Of a stretch of 5,127 bases of DNA, positions 1-5,127 are shown piece by piece. Under the pieces are notes generated by a model. It did not search any database and was not told the DNA's origin. It was given only the letters and a program-made list of their open reading frames with translations. Made by a program: the position numbers and the translations under genes. The stretch covers positions 1-5,127 of the forward strand of contig JAOTYN010000329.1 in the NCBI GenBank assembly GCA_029861825.1. The letters are read 5' to 3'. Source of the stretch: Cyclobacteriaceae bacterium. Its GTDB lineage: Bacteria > Bacteroidota > Bacteroidia > Cytophagales > Cyclobacteriaceae. The stretch's first letter is position 1, and every line of letters begins with the position of its first letter.

Positions 1-319
1 CCAGGGTGGGGGCGGTAACATAAACTTTAATCTTACCCCGGCCACTCCAGTTTTTCCACCATTTCCAATCATCTTTCTGGCGTATCACCAGGTTTCCGCC
101 ACTTACCTCGGTTTCAATACGATCCAAAACATCGTCAGCTGCTTCAATCACTACTTTTTGTGAACTGCCTTGTTTGACATAAAGATCACCGGGTACGCTC
201 ATTTTAACGCCTGTGAATTTACCGACGTCCCGGGTCTGGCTTTGGGCCAGTAGAGAGGTGTCAAAGGAGACGGCCCATACTAAAATTAATGTGGTTAATA
301 ATGCTTTTGAGATTTTCAT
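1..319 (-). CDS. Head GIN domain (DUF2807) secreted protein, C-terminus beyond the window
   Basis: This partial gene reads leftward from an ATG at 319-317 and is still open at the left edge after 106 codons. Residues 1-25 form a clear signal peptide: MKISK, a hydrophobic stretch (ALLTTLILVWAV), then SLLA just before QSQ, so cleavage after Ala25 is likely and the product should be exported to the periplasm or cell surface. The mature part begins TRDVGKFTGVKMSVPGDLYV and continues with alternating short strands (KVVIEA, IETEVSGGNLVIR, KIKVYVTAP). This is the typical start of the DUF2807/GIN beta-solenoid found in many Bacteroidota secreted proteins. The exact role of the family is not settled; envelope or adhesion functions have been suggested. 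A Trp/Lys-rich patch (WKWWKNW, about 85-91) lies between strands. No Shine-Dalgarno sequence precedes the start, which is normal for this phylum. A probable ECF-type promoter lies just upstream. The family call is fairly secure; the specific function is unknown. Confidence 0.8.
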   Translation of the reverse strand, partial: MKISKALLTTLILVWAVSFDTSLLAQSQTRDVGKFTGVKMSVPGDLYVKQGSSQKVVIEAADDVLDRIETEVSGGNLVIRQKDDWKWWKNWSGRGKIKVYVTAPTL

Positions 320-344
320 AGTCAATGGGATTGTTTATAATTTT

Positions 345-372
345 CACTACTAAAGATGCCCGCCCGGTAGTG
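345..372. repeat. Short inverted repeat over the DUF2807 promoter
   Basis: CACTAC (345-350) and GTAGTG (367-372) are perfect 6-bp inverted arms separated by 16 bp. The dyad encloses the candidate -10 element of the DUF2807 gene. It could be an operator half-site pair, but a 6-bp dyad of this spacing also arises by chance. Confidence 0.3.
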
Positions 373-381
373 TAAGTTGCA
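354..381 (-). promoter_or_regulatory. Candidate ECF-sigma-type promoter of the DUF2807 gene
   Basis: On the minus strand, TGCAAC (381-376) is followed by a 16-nt spacer and GCATCT (359-354). The AAC core of the -35 element and the (C)GTC-like -10 element with 16-17 nt spacing are the general hallmarks of extracytoplasmic-function sigma promoters. Here the -10 is GCATC rather than the canonical CGTC. Transcription would start near 347, giving a leader of about 28 nt before the ATG at 319. The spacer is noticeably GC-rich within an AT-rich intergenic region. A 6-bp dyad (CACTAC 345-350, GTAGTG 367-372) places one arm in the spacer and the other at the predicted start site. No ECF sigma gene is visible in the window. 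This is a motif-based inference without experimental support. Confidence 0.4.
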
Positions 382-447
382 TCAAAATAGCAAAAATTTT
401 ATTGCTCTAACTAAGGTAATGTTTCTGATATCATTTTTCAAACAATT

Positions 448-957
448 CTAAACCTTGGTCTTTACCTTATCCCAAGTCTTTAGCTGCCAGTAAATAGTAG
501 CACTGGTCAGCTTATTTCCCTGTTTGTCATGAATGTCTATGGGACAGGGAACCACCACCGAATCCTGCTGTTTCAATGGTGTATATACATGTTGTTGAAG
601 CCATTGATCGTCAACCTTAAAATGGGCAGTGGCTGACATTTTTCCCTGGTAATGGTACTCGATGTCCAGTCTTTGCAAGATCAAACGGTAATTTTCTATA
701 CCCAAAATGTTCAACAGCAATAAGCCGGTGGTAAACTCGCTTAAGGTGGCTAGCGCGGTGGCGTGTAATCCCCTGATATGATTGAAGTTCTTTTTTTTGT
801 AGGGTATTAAGGTGGTAACGTGCGTTTTGGTTATTTCCAAAATCTTAAACCCATGCGGCCTGTTGAAGGGTATCATAAAATTGATAGCCTTGTTCAGCTT
901 CCAAAGTTCAAACTTTGAGTGCTGAGCTTTCTCCATTAATTGATCGGGTTTAAACAT
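448..957 (-). CDS. DUF4442 hotdog-fold, thioesterase-like protein
   Basis: This 169-residue cytoplasmic protein has no signal peptide or membrane segment. The central motif NHIRGLHATALATLSEFTTG (residues 59-78) matches the hotdog-fold pattern in which an Asn/His-Gly-His-Ala loop leads into the long central helix. In PaaI/DUF4442-type proteins this region carries the active-site residues (here around N59, H65 and E74). The flanks fit a single hotdog domain of usual length: an N-terminal helical lead (residues 5-28), strands around FKILEITKTHVTTLIPY, and later strands DIEYHYQGKMSATAHF and TSATIYWQLKTW. DUF4442 proteins are presumed acyl-CoA or acyl-carrier thioesterases or ligand-binding relatives; the substrate is unknown. 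The ATG at 957 gives the expected N-terminus; a second Met at residue 8 is a less likely start. No Shine-Dalgarno sequence is seen. It is transcribed divergently from the oxidoreductase operon. The next minus-strand gene begins 128 bp downstream and seems to have its own promoter. Confidence 0.8.
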   Translation of the reverse strand: MFKPDQLMEKAQHSKFELWKLNKAINFMIPFNRPHGFKILEITKTHVTTLIPYKKKNFNHIRGLHATALATLSEFTTGLLLLNILGIENYRLILQRLDIEYHYQGKMSATAHFKVDDQWLQQHVYTPLKQQDSVVVPCPIDIHDKQGNKLTSATIYWQLKTWDKVKTKV

Positions 958-1037
958 AAATTCACATTATTTCTGTCACAAAATAGCGCATTTTTTTAAA
1001 CTTAGGCGCTTTTAGGATTTTCCGCAATGCTGATACT
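958..1037. promoter_or_regulatory. Divergent intergenic region expected to hold two promoters
   Basis: These 80 bp separate the start codons of the minus-strand hotdog gene and the plus-strand oxidoreductase operon, so promoters for both must lie here or within the opposing coding ends. The region is AT-rich with a run of seven T (991-997). No good match to the Bacteroidota consensus (TTTG and TAnnTTTG) was found. The closest are TATTTTG on the minus strand (one base short) and TAGGATTT on the plus strand (about 1013-1020). No Shine-Dalgarno sequence at usable spacing precedes either start. The functional assignment rests on gene orientation alone. Confidence 0.4.
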
Positions 1038-2171
1038 ATGCTGAGTTATTGGGAACAACAACATTTTACACAATATGACTACCTGGTAGTGGGAGCCGGT
1101 CTGGTAGGGATCACCACGGCCTTAAGCTTGAGGGAACTTCATCCAGATGCTCGCATCGGTATTTTGGAGCGAGGTATTTTCCCCAGTGGCGCCAGCACCA
1201 AAAATGCGGGCTTCGCATGCTTTGGCAGTGTAACCGAACTGCTGACCGATATCAAAGAGATCGGTGAACAAGCTACGGTTGACCTGGTAGCCCAACGATG
1301 GCAGGGGTTGAAACTGTTGAGAGCACGGGTAGGGGACCATCATTTGGATCTTAAACAGCGGGGAGGCTATGAATTACTATCGCAAGAAGACCTTTCTACT
1401 CTGGAATCAATCGACCGGCTAAATGATCTGTTGGAGCCCATATTCGGGCAGAAGGTTTACCGAGACGGCACCCACAAAGTGAAGGATTTCGGTTTAAACC
1501 CCCAAAAAGTGGCGGCCTTAATTGAAAACCCCTTAGAGGCTCAGTTAGATGCCGGCTCCATGATGAAGCATTTGTGGGCACTAACTCGCATTGCCGACAT
1601 TAACTTATTTACAGGGGCTCGGGTGACAAACTTTCAGGAGTCAGAGAGTTTGGTGGAAGTATCAGTTGATAATGGCATGTATCCGGTTAGTATGACCTGC
1701 CGGAGACTGGCTGTATGCACCAATGCCTTTAGTCAAATACTATTACCTGATGTGCAGGTGCAGCCAGGCAGGGGTATAGTTCTGATCACTAAGCCCATCA
1801 CTGGATTAAGGATACAAGGCATATATCATTACCAACAGGGGTATTACTATTTTCGAAATGTGGGAGACCGTATCCTACTCGGAGGTGGGAGGAATCTGGA
1901 TTATGAAGGCGAAACTACCACGGAGTTTGGGGTCAATGCGGTTATTCTTGATCACCTGGAGCGACTGTTAAAGGAGATGATCATTCCCGGCGTTCCTTAT
2001 GAAATAGAGCACCGTTGGTCCGGCATCATGGGGTTTGGTTCACAAAAAACTCCTTTGATCGGAAAGGTGTCACCAGATGTGGGTTATGCCGTAAGATTAG
2101 GAGGTATGGGCGTAGCCCTGGGGAGTTTGTTAGGGGATCAATTGGCAAAGCTTTTGTATTTAAACCCTTAA
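1038..2171 (+). CDS. FAD-dependent oxidoreductase, DAO (D-amino-acid oxidase-like) family
   Basis: This 377-residue protein has an N-terminal Rossmann motif, YDYLVVGAGLVGITTALSL, with G19-x-G21-x-x-G24. The acidic residue ending strand 2 is E44 (ILERG), as expected for binding the FAD ribose. GASTKNAGFACFGS (51-64) corresponds to the second FAD-contact segment, the SGAS-x-x-N-x-G of DAO-family amine oxidases. The C-terminal RWSGIMGF...TPLIG (about 326-342) and VRLGGMGVALGSLLGDQLA (352-370) form the closing FAD-binding segment. The middle part is the substrate/cap domain. Members oxidise amino acids, amines, glycine derivatives or glycerol-3-phosphate; the substrate cannot be read from sequence. 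Length is typical and there is no signal peptide, so it is probably cytoplasmic. An upstream ATG at 1027 hits a stop within six codons, so 1038 is the start. It is the first gene of a three-gene operon, 20 bp before the antiporter. Confidence 0.85.
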   Translation: MLSYWEQQHFTQYDYLVVGAGLVGITTALSLRELHPDARIGILERGIFPSGASTKNAGFACFGSVTELLTDIKEIGEQATVDLVAQRWQGLKLLRARVGDHHLDLKQRGGYELLSQEDLSTLESIDRLNDLLEPIFGQKVYRDGTHKVKDFGLNPQKVAALIENPLEAQLDAGSMMKHLWALTRIADINLFTGARVTNFQESESLVEVSVDNGMYPVSMTCRRLAVCTNAFSQILLPDVQVQPGRGIVLITKPITGLRIQGIYHYQQGYYYFRNVGDRILLGGGRNLDYEGETTTEFGVNAVILDHLERLLKEMIIPGVPYEIEHRWSGIMGFGSQKTPLIGKVSPDVGYAVRLGGMGVALGSLLGDQLAKLLYLNP

Positions 2172-2191
2172 AATGGTTAAATTAAATCCCT

Positions 2192-3679
2192 ATGAATGAA
2201 CCTTCCCCCCCGGAGATCATACGCAGAGCTACCATCTTACAGGCGCTGGCTCCTGTAGCAATACTGGTAGTACTCCTTTTTTACAATGTAAGGCAGTTCG
2301 GATCTGATTCTCTGGACGGCTCCAATCAGATTGCTTTGTTATTGAGTGCTGCAGTGGCCGCGAGCATAGCGATAGCACTGGGAGCTAGCTGGCAAAAGGT
2401 ATCCGGAAGTATGGTTAAAAGTATTAGTTCAGCTATGTCGTCCATACTTATATTACTGCTGATTGGGGCCTTGGCAGGCACCTGGTTAATAAGTGGAATT
2501 GTTCCGGCCATGATCTACTACGGTTTACAAATCCTTAATCCTACTATCTTTCTGGTGGCGGCATGTATTGTGTGCGCCTTAGTGTCCCTGGCCACAGGCA
2601 GTTCTTGGTCGACTGTAGCAACTGTGGGGATCGCCTTGCTGGGCATTGGCCAGGCATTAGGTTTGCAAGAAGGGGTGATCGGAGGCGCTATCATCAGTGG
2701 AGCATACTTCGGAGACAAGATGTCGCCTTTGTCCGATACCACCAATTTGGCCCCGGCCATGGCGGGTACCGACCTGTTCACCCACATCCGATACATGGCA
2801 TATACCACTATTCCCTCAATCACCATCGCTTTGATAATTTATTTGATCATGGGATTTTATCAGGATAGTGCGGGTTCGGTAGATGTACAAGGGGTACTGA
2901 TAGCTATTGACGCTAAGTTCAATATAAACGGTTGGTTATTCTTAGTGCCAGTTGCAGTGATTGCCATGATTGTAAAGCGCGTCCCGGCCTTACCGGCTCT
3001 TTTAGTGGGTGTACTTCTGGGAGGGCTTTTTGCCTTGATATTTCAACCTGGCATTGTGAATGAGATTTCGGGTATTACCGATGATTATGCAAAATCCGGC
3101 TACTTAGGAGTAATGCAAGCTATGTACGGCGAAGTGACCATTGTAACTGACCATGTGATGGTAAGTGACCTTTTGTCCGCGGGCGGTATGTCTGGTATGC
3201 TTAACACGGTATGGTTGATCTTATGTGCCATGGCGTTCGGAGGTGCTATGGAATCTGGAGGTCTGCTTAAACGGATTGCCAGTGAGGTGATAAAACTGGC
3301 CCATTCTACAGGTAGCTTGATAGCCTCCACAGTAGTGACTTGCGGGTTTTTCAACGTTACAGCTTCAGATCAATATATGGCAATAGTGGTACCCGGACGC
3401 ATGTTTGCCGATACTTACCGCGAGAGAGGTCTTAAGCCAGAAAATTTAAGCCGAACCTTGGAGGATTCCGGTACTGTAACTTCTGTATTGGTTCCCTGGA
3501 ATACATGCGGAGCCACCCAGGCCTCCGTATTAGGGGTAGCCACTTTGGTTTATGCACCTTTTGCATTTTTTAATATTATTAGTCCTTTTATGACCATGTT
3601 CTATGGTTTCATGGGAATTAAGCTGCGTTATTATCAACCCGATGAAATACCGGAGCAAGTGGAGGCCGAAGCGGCATGA
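2192..3679 (+). CDS. nhaC: NhaC-family Na+/H+ antiporter
   Basis: This 495-residue polytopic inner-membrane protein has roughly eleven or twelve hydrophobic segments (for example 17-31, 46-64, 83-107, 140-157, 203-222, 247-285, 337-352, 447-473). Diagnostic conserved blocks of the NhaC family are present: GSSWST (136-141), SGAYFGDKMSPLSDTTN (169-185), FGGAMESGG (349-357), NVTASDQY (388-395) and EDSGTVTSVLVPWNTCG (424-440). The charged D175, D182, E354, D393 and E424/D425 within or near membrane segments are candidates for ion coupling. Family members exchange Na+ for H+. A subset (MleN-like) exchanges organic acids such as malate and lactate, so a substrate other than Na+ cannot be excluded. 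Length is normal and the gene looks intact. An ATG at 2173 meets a stop after eight codons, so 2192 is the start; no Shine-Dalgarno sequence is present. It sits 20 bp after the oxidoreductase, and its stop overlaps the next start. Confidence 0.88.
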   Translation: MNEPSPPEIIRRATILQALAPVAILVVLLFYNVRQFGSDSLDGSNQIALLLSAAVAASIAIALGASWQKVSGSMVKSISSAMSSILILLLIGALAGTWLISGIVPAMIYYGLQILNPTIFLVAACIVCALVSLATGSSWSTVATVGIALLGIGQALGLQEGVIGGAIISGAYFGDKMSPLSDTTNLAPAMAGTDLFTHIRYMAYTTIPSITIALIIYLIMGFYQDSAGSVDVQGVLIAIDAKFNINGWLFLVPVAVIAMIVKRVPALPALLVGVLLGGLFALIFQPGIVNEISGITDDYAKSGYLGVMQAMYGEVTIVTDHVMVSDLLSAGGMSGMLNTVWLILCAMAFGGAMESGGLLKRIASEVIKLAHSTGSLIASTVVTCGFFNVTASDQYMAIVVPGRMFADTYRERGLKPENLSRTLEDSGTVTSVLVPWNTCGATQASVLGVATLVYAPFAFFNIISPFMTMFYGFMGIKLRYYQPDEIPEQVEAEAA

Positions 3680-4260
3680 TGTTTCCGGAAAATATCAGCA
3701 AAGAGGAAGTTAACCAACTGCCTTTAGGCAAATACGAAGGACCCATTACGGTAGTGGATTCTAAAACAGCTCTGCACCGTGCCCTTAGAGCCATTGAACG
3801 ATCGTCTTTCATCGGCTTCGATACGGAAACCAAGCCGGCATTTCAAAAGGGGGTTTATCATCAGGTGGCGCTATTGCAGTTGGCCCTTGCCGATCAAGTC
3901 TTTTTAATCCGCTTAAGCAAAATCGGATTCCCCACGGCACTTAGGGAACTGTTTAGTGAATCCGGTAAACTAAAAGTGGGGATCAGCATAAGGGATGACC
4001 TGGTAGAGCTGCAAAAATTGGCCAATTTTCGCCCTCATGGAATTGTTGAGCTCAACGAAATAGCTAAGGATTTGGGAGTACTGCGCGAAGGAGTACGGAA
4101 TCTCACCGCTACTTTTCTGGGCTTCAGAATATCCAAATCACAGCAAACAACCAACTGGGAAAGGGACCAGCTTACTGAAAAGCAAATGTACTATGCCGCC
4201 ACCGACGCCTGGGTGTGCCATGAGATCTACCAAAAACTATTCCGGCAGGGGTATCTTTAA
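3676..4260 (+). CDS. DEDDy 3'-5' exonuclease domain protein (RNase D/WRN-type)
   Basis: This 194-residue protein consists almost entirely of a single DnaQ-like 3'-5' exonuclease domain. Exo I is FIGFDTETKPAF (45-56), with D49 and E51. Exo II is VGISIRDDLVELQ (101-113), with D108 the likely metal ligand. Exo III is YAATDAW (173-179), with Y173 and D177 giving the DEDDy signature. Other conserved pieces are LNEIAKDLG (126-134), a Lys-Ser-Gln and Asn-Trp stretch (154-161) and LTEKQ (166-170). All four acidic residues are present, so it should be active on DNA or RNA ends in the cytoplasm. No HRDC or helicase domain is attached, unlike full RNase D or WRN. The start codon overlaps the antiporter stop (ATGA, 3676-3679), implying translational coupling. 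A GGAGG at 3661-3665 lies 10 nt before it, the only Shine-Dalgarno-like sequence seen at a start here. A second ATG follows at once (3679). Substrate and pathway are unknown. Confidence 0.87.
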   Translation: MMFPENISKEEVNQLPLGKYEGPITVVDSKTALHRALRAIERSSFIGFDTETKPAFQKGVYHQVALLQLALADQVFLIRLSKIGFPTALRELFSESGKLKVGISIRDDLVELQKLANFRPHGIVELNEIAKDLGVLREGVRNLTATFLGFRISKSQQTTNWERDQLTEKQMYYAATDAWVCHEIYQKLFRQGYL

Positions 4261-4268
4261 AGAGGCAG

Positions 4269-5127
4269 TTAGTCGCATTCGTCAGCATCGTATAAATCGT
4301 CCATCCCCATATGTTTGGCCATTTGGCATTGTAACCTGACCATTTCGTCTTTCAAATCCTGGTAATCCTGTTCACATCGATCAACAGAACGTTGAACGAT
4401 GGCGCAGGCCCCTCCAGCACATGTATTTAATCTGTTTTTAATTCTACCGCATTCCAGCTCCTTGTCGATGATACGTTCCTGCAAGGCATACATCTGATTT
4501 TCGATGTCTTGTTGAGATGTTTCGAATTCAGTCCCATCTGATCCGCTGAGAGCAGGATTTCCTGGTAAGCCTCGCATGGCATTGTTTCTCTGCCTTTCCA
4601 ATTCCAGGTAACGTCTGTTGATTTCCGCCTCACAAGCCATATCATTGTGGCAGGCAGCCATTTCCTGCAGTAATACATCTAACTGCTTAAAATAGTCCTC
4701 CTGTGATTCCACCAACTCGTTGCGTTCTTCTTCAGACATTTGTCCAATCGTGCCTGTATGACCTGCTACCGTGACTTTCTTATATCCATATCCATCAAAT
4801 AGGATACATTCCTTTTCCATACGCTTTAATTCAACTCCCATCTTATCGCCATTGGCCAGTACAATTTCAGTATAGACCAGCTTTTTGTTTTGTTGGTTAT
4901 GATCTCGAATGTAGCCTGCCATGAAGCCAAATGCGGGTAGGGGACTGGTAATATCAATGGTATCATTGGAGAAATACATAGTAATATGATTGATATCCGG
5001 CGATCCTGGATTATCGGCCTGATAGGTAGCATACCCTCGGGACTTGTCATGCCATTCGCTGCCCGCAGGTAATCTGGCGGGTGCAGTATTGCTACCCACA
5101 GCGTGCTGTAGAAAGTCCGAAATTCTA
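4269..5127 (-). CDS. Unrecognised Cys-containing coiled-coil protein, N-terminus beyond the window
   Basis: The frame is open from the right edge to a TAA at 4271-4269. A GTG at 5099-5097 could start a 276-residue product, but no Shine-Dalgarno sequence precedes it and the frame continues upstream without a stop, so the true start is probably outside the window. Numbering here is from that GTG. Residues 1-120 look beta-rich (for example NHITMYFSNDTIDI, KLVYTEIVLANG). Residues 121-265 are strongly helical and charged (SEEERNELVESQEDYF, INRRYLELERQR, VRLQCQMAKH), with a Gly/Pro/Ser-rich break at 177-190. The tail is acidic (DDLYDADECD). Nine cysteines occur at 98, 150, 156, 217, 227, 232, 242, 258 and 275. 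Those at 217/227 and 232/242 form twin C-x9-C motifs around an AGGA turn. Such spacing suggests disulfides and hence an exported protein, but no signal peptide can be seen in the part present. I recognise no family. It lies tail-to-tail with the exonuclease, 8 bp apart. Confidence 0.65.
   Translation of the reverse strand, partial: RISDFLQHAVGSNTAPARLPAGSEWHDKSRGYATYQADNPGSPDINHITMYFSNDTIDITSPLPAFGFMAGYIRDHNQQNKKLVYTEIVLANGDKMGVELKRMEKECILFDGYGYKKVTVAGHTGTIGQMSEEERNELVESQEDYFKQLDVLLQEMAACHNDMACEAEINRRYLELERQRNNAMRGLPGNPALSGSDGTEFETSQQDIENQMYALQERIIDKELECGRIKNRLNTCAGGACAIVQRSVDRCEQDYQDLKDEMVRLQCQMAKHMGMDDLYDADECD

Noticed and set aside
791..798. Run of eight T (A8 then G on the coding strand) in the hotdog gene, in phase for an A-AAA-AAG slippery site
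   Set aside because: The gene is intact in frame across it, encoding a Lys-Lys-Lys stretch just before the conserved NH motif. I see no supporting stem-loop or alternative product, so frameshifting or phase variation is not supported.
980..992. Possible Bacteroidota -7 element (TATTTTG) for the hotdog gene
   Set aside because: It is one base short of TAnnTTTG and has no matching TTTG at -33, so it was not called as a promoter.
985..1010. AGCGC...GCGCT weak inverted repeat in the divergent intergenic region
   Set aside because: The arms are only 5 bp, the core is self-palindromic and the spacer is AT-rich; it is easily due to chance.
1122..1581. Two minus-strand open frames (1122-1343 and 1396-1581) antisense to the oxidoreductase
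   Set aside because: They are short, resemble no protein family, and lie opposite a clearly coding DAO-family gene.
2518..2826. Minus-strand open frame of 102 codons antisense to nhaC
   Set aside because: It is an antisense shadow of conserved NhaC motifs, with no plausible domain or start signal.
2563..2868. Plus-strand open frame of 101 codons inside the antiporter gene
   Set aside because: It lies wholly within nhaC in another frame, is rich in Arg/His without recognisable motifs, and nhaC itself shows strong family conservation here. It is a shadow.
4244..4268. GGCAG repeated on either side of the exonuclease stop, considered as a terminator stem
   Set aside because: The copies are direct, not inverted, so they cannot form a stem.

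Overview
The window looks like chromosomal DNA of a Bacteroidota bacterium (Flavobacteriia/Cytophagia-like). This rests on several signs: a secreted GIN/DUF2807 protein, a FAD oxidoreductase whose N-terminus is of a type I associate with that phylum, AT-rich leaders with almost no Shine-Dalgarno sequences, and moderate base composition. No RNA gene, insertion sequence, CRISPR array or phage gene is visible.

Layout, left to right. (1) 1-319, minus strand: N-terminal part of a secreted head-GIN/DUF2807 protein that runs off the left edge, with a plausible ECF-sigma-type promoter at 354-381. (2) 448-957, minus strand: a DUF4442 hotdog-fold (thioesterase-like) protein. (3) 958-1037: a short divergent promoter region. 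(4) 1038-4260, plus strand: a compact three-gene operon. It encodes a DAO-family FAD-dependent oxidoreductase, an NhaC-family antiporter 20 bp downstream, and a small DEDDy 3'-5' exonuclease whose start overlaps the antiporter stop (ATGA). (5) 4269-5127, minus strand: a tail-to-tail neighbour, open to the right edge. It is an unrecognised cysteine-containing protein with a beta-rich first half and a long helical second half.

Functionally, the central operon joins a flavin oxidase/dehydrogenase, a membrane cation (or organic acid/cation) exchanger and a nuclease. Only the first two have an obvious possible link, with the transporter either carrying the oxidoreductase's substrate or product or providing pH/Na+ balance. 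The flanking minus-strand genes appear independent of it.

The most unusual observation is in the right-hand orphan. Its C-terminal helices carry a perfect C-x9-C / 4-residue turn / C-x9-C arrangement. That is the geometry of the eukaryotic mitochondrial CHCH (twin CX9C) helical hairpin, here in a bacterial and probably exported protein. A second, smaller Cys-flanked turn (C-x5-C) lies upstream in the same protein. No complete novel multi-gene system is evident.
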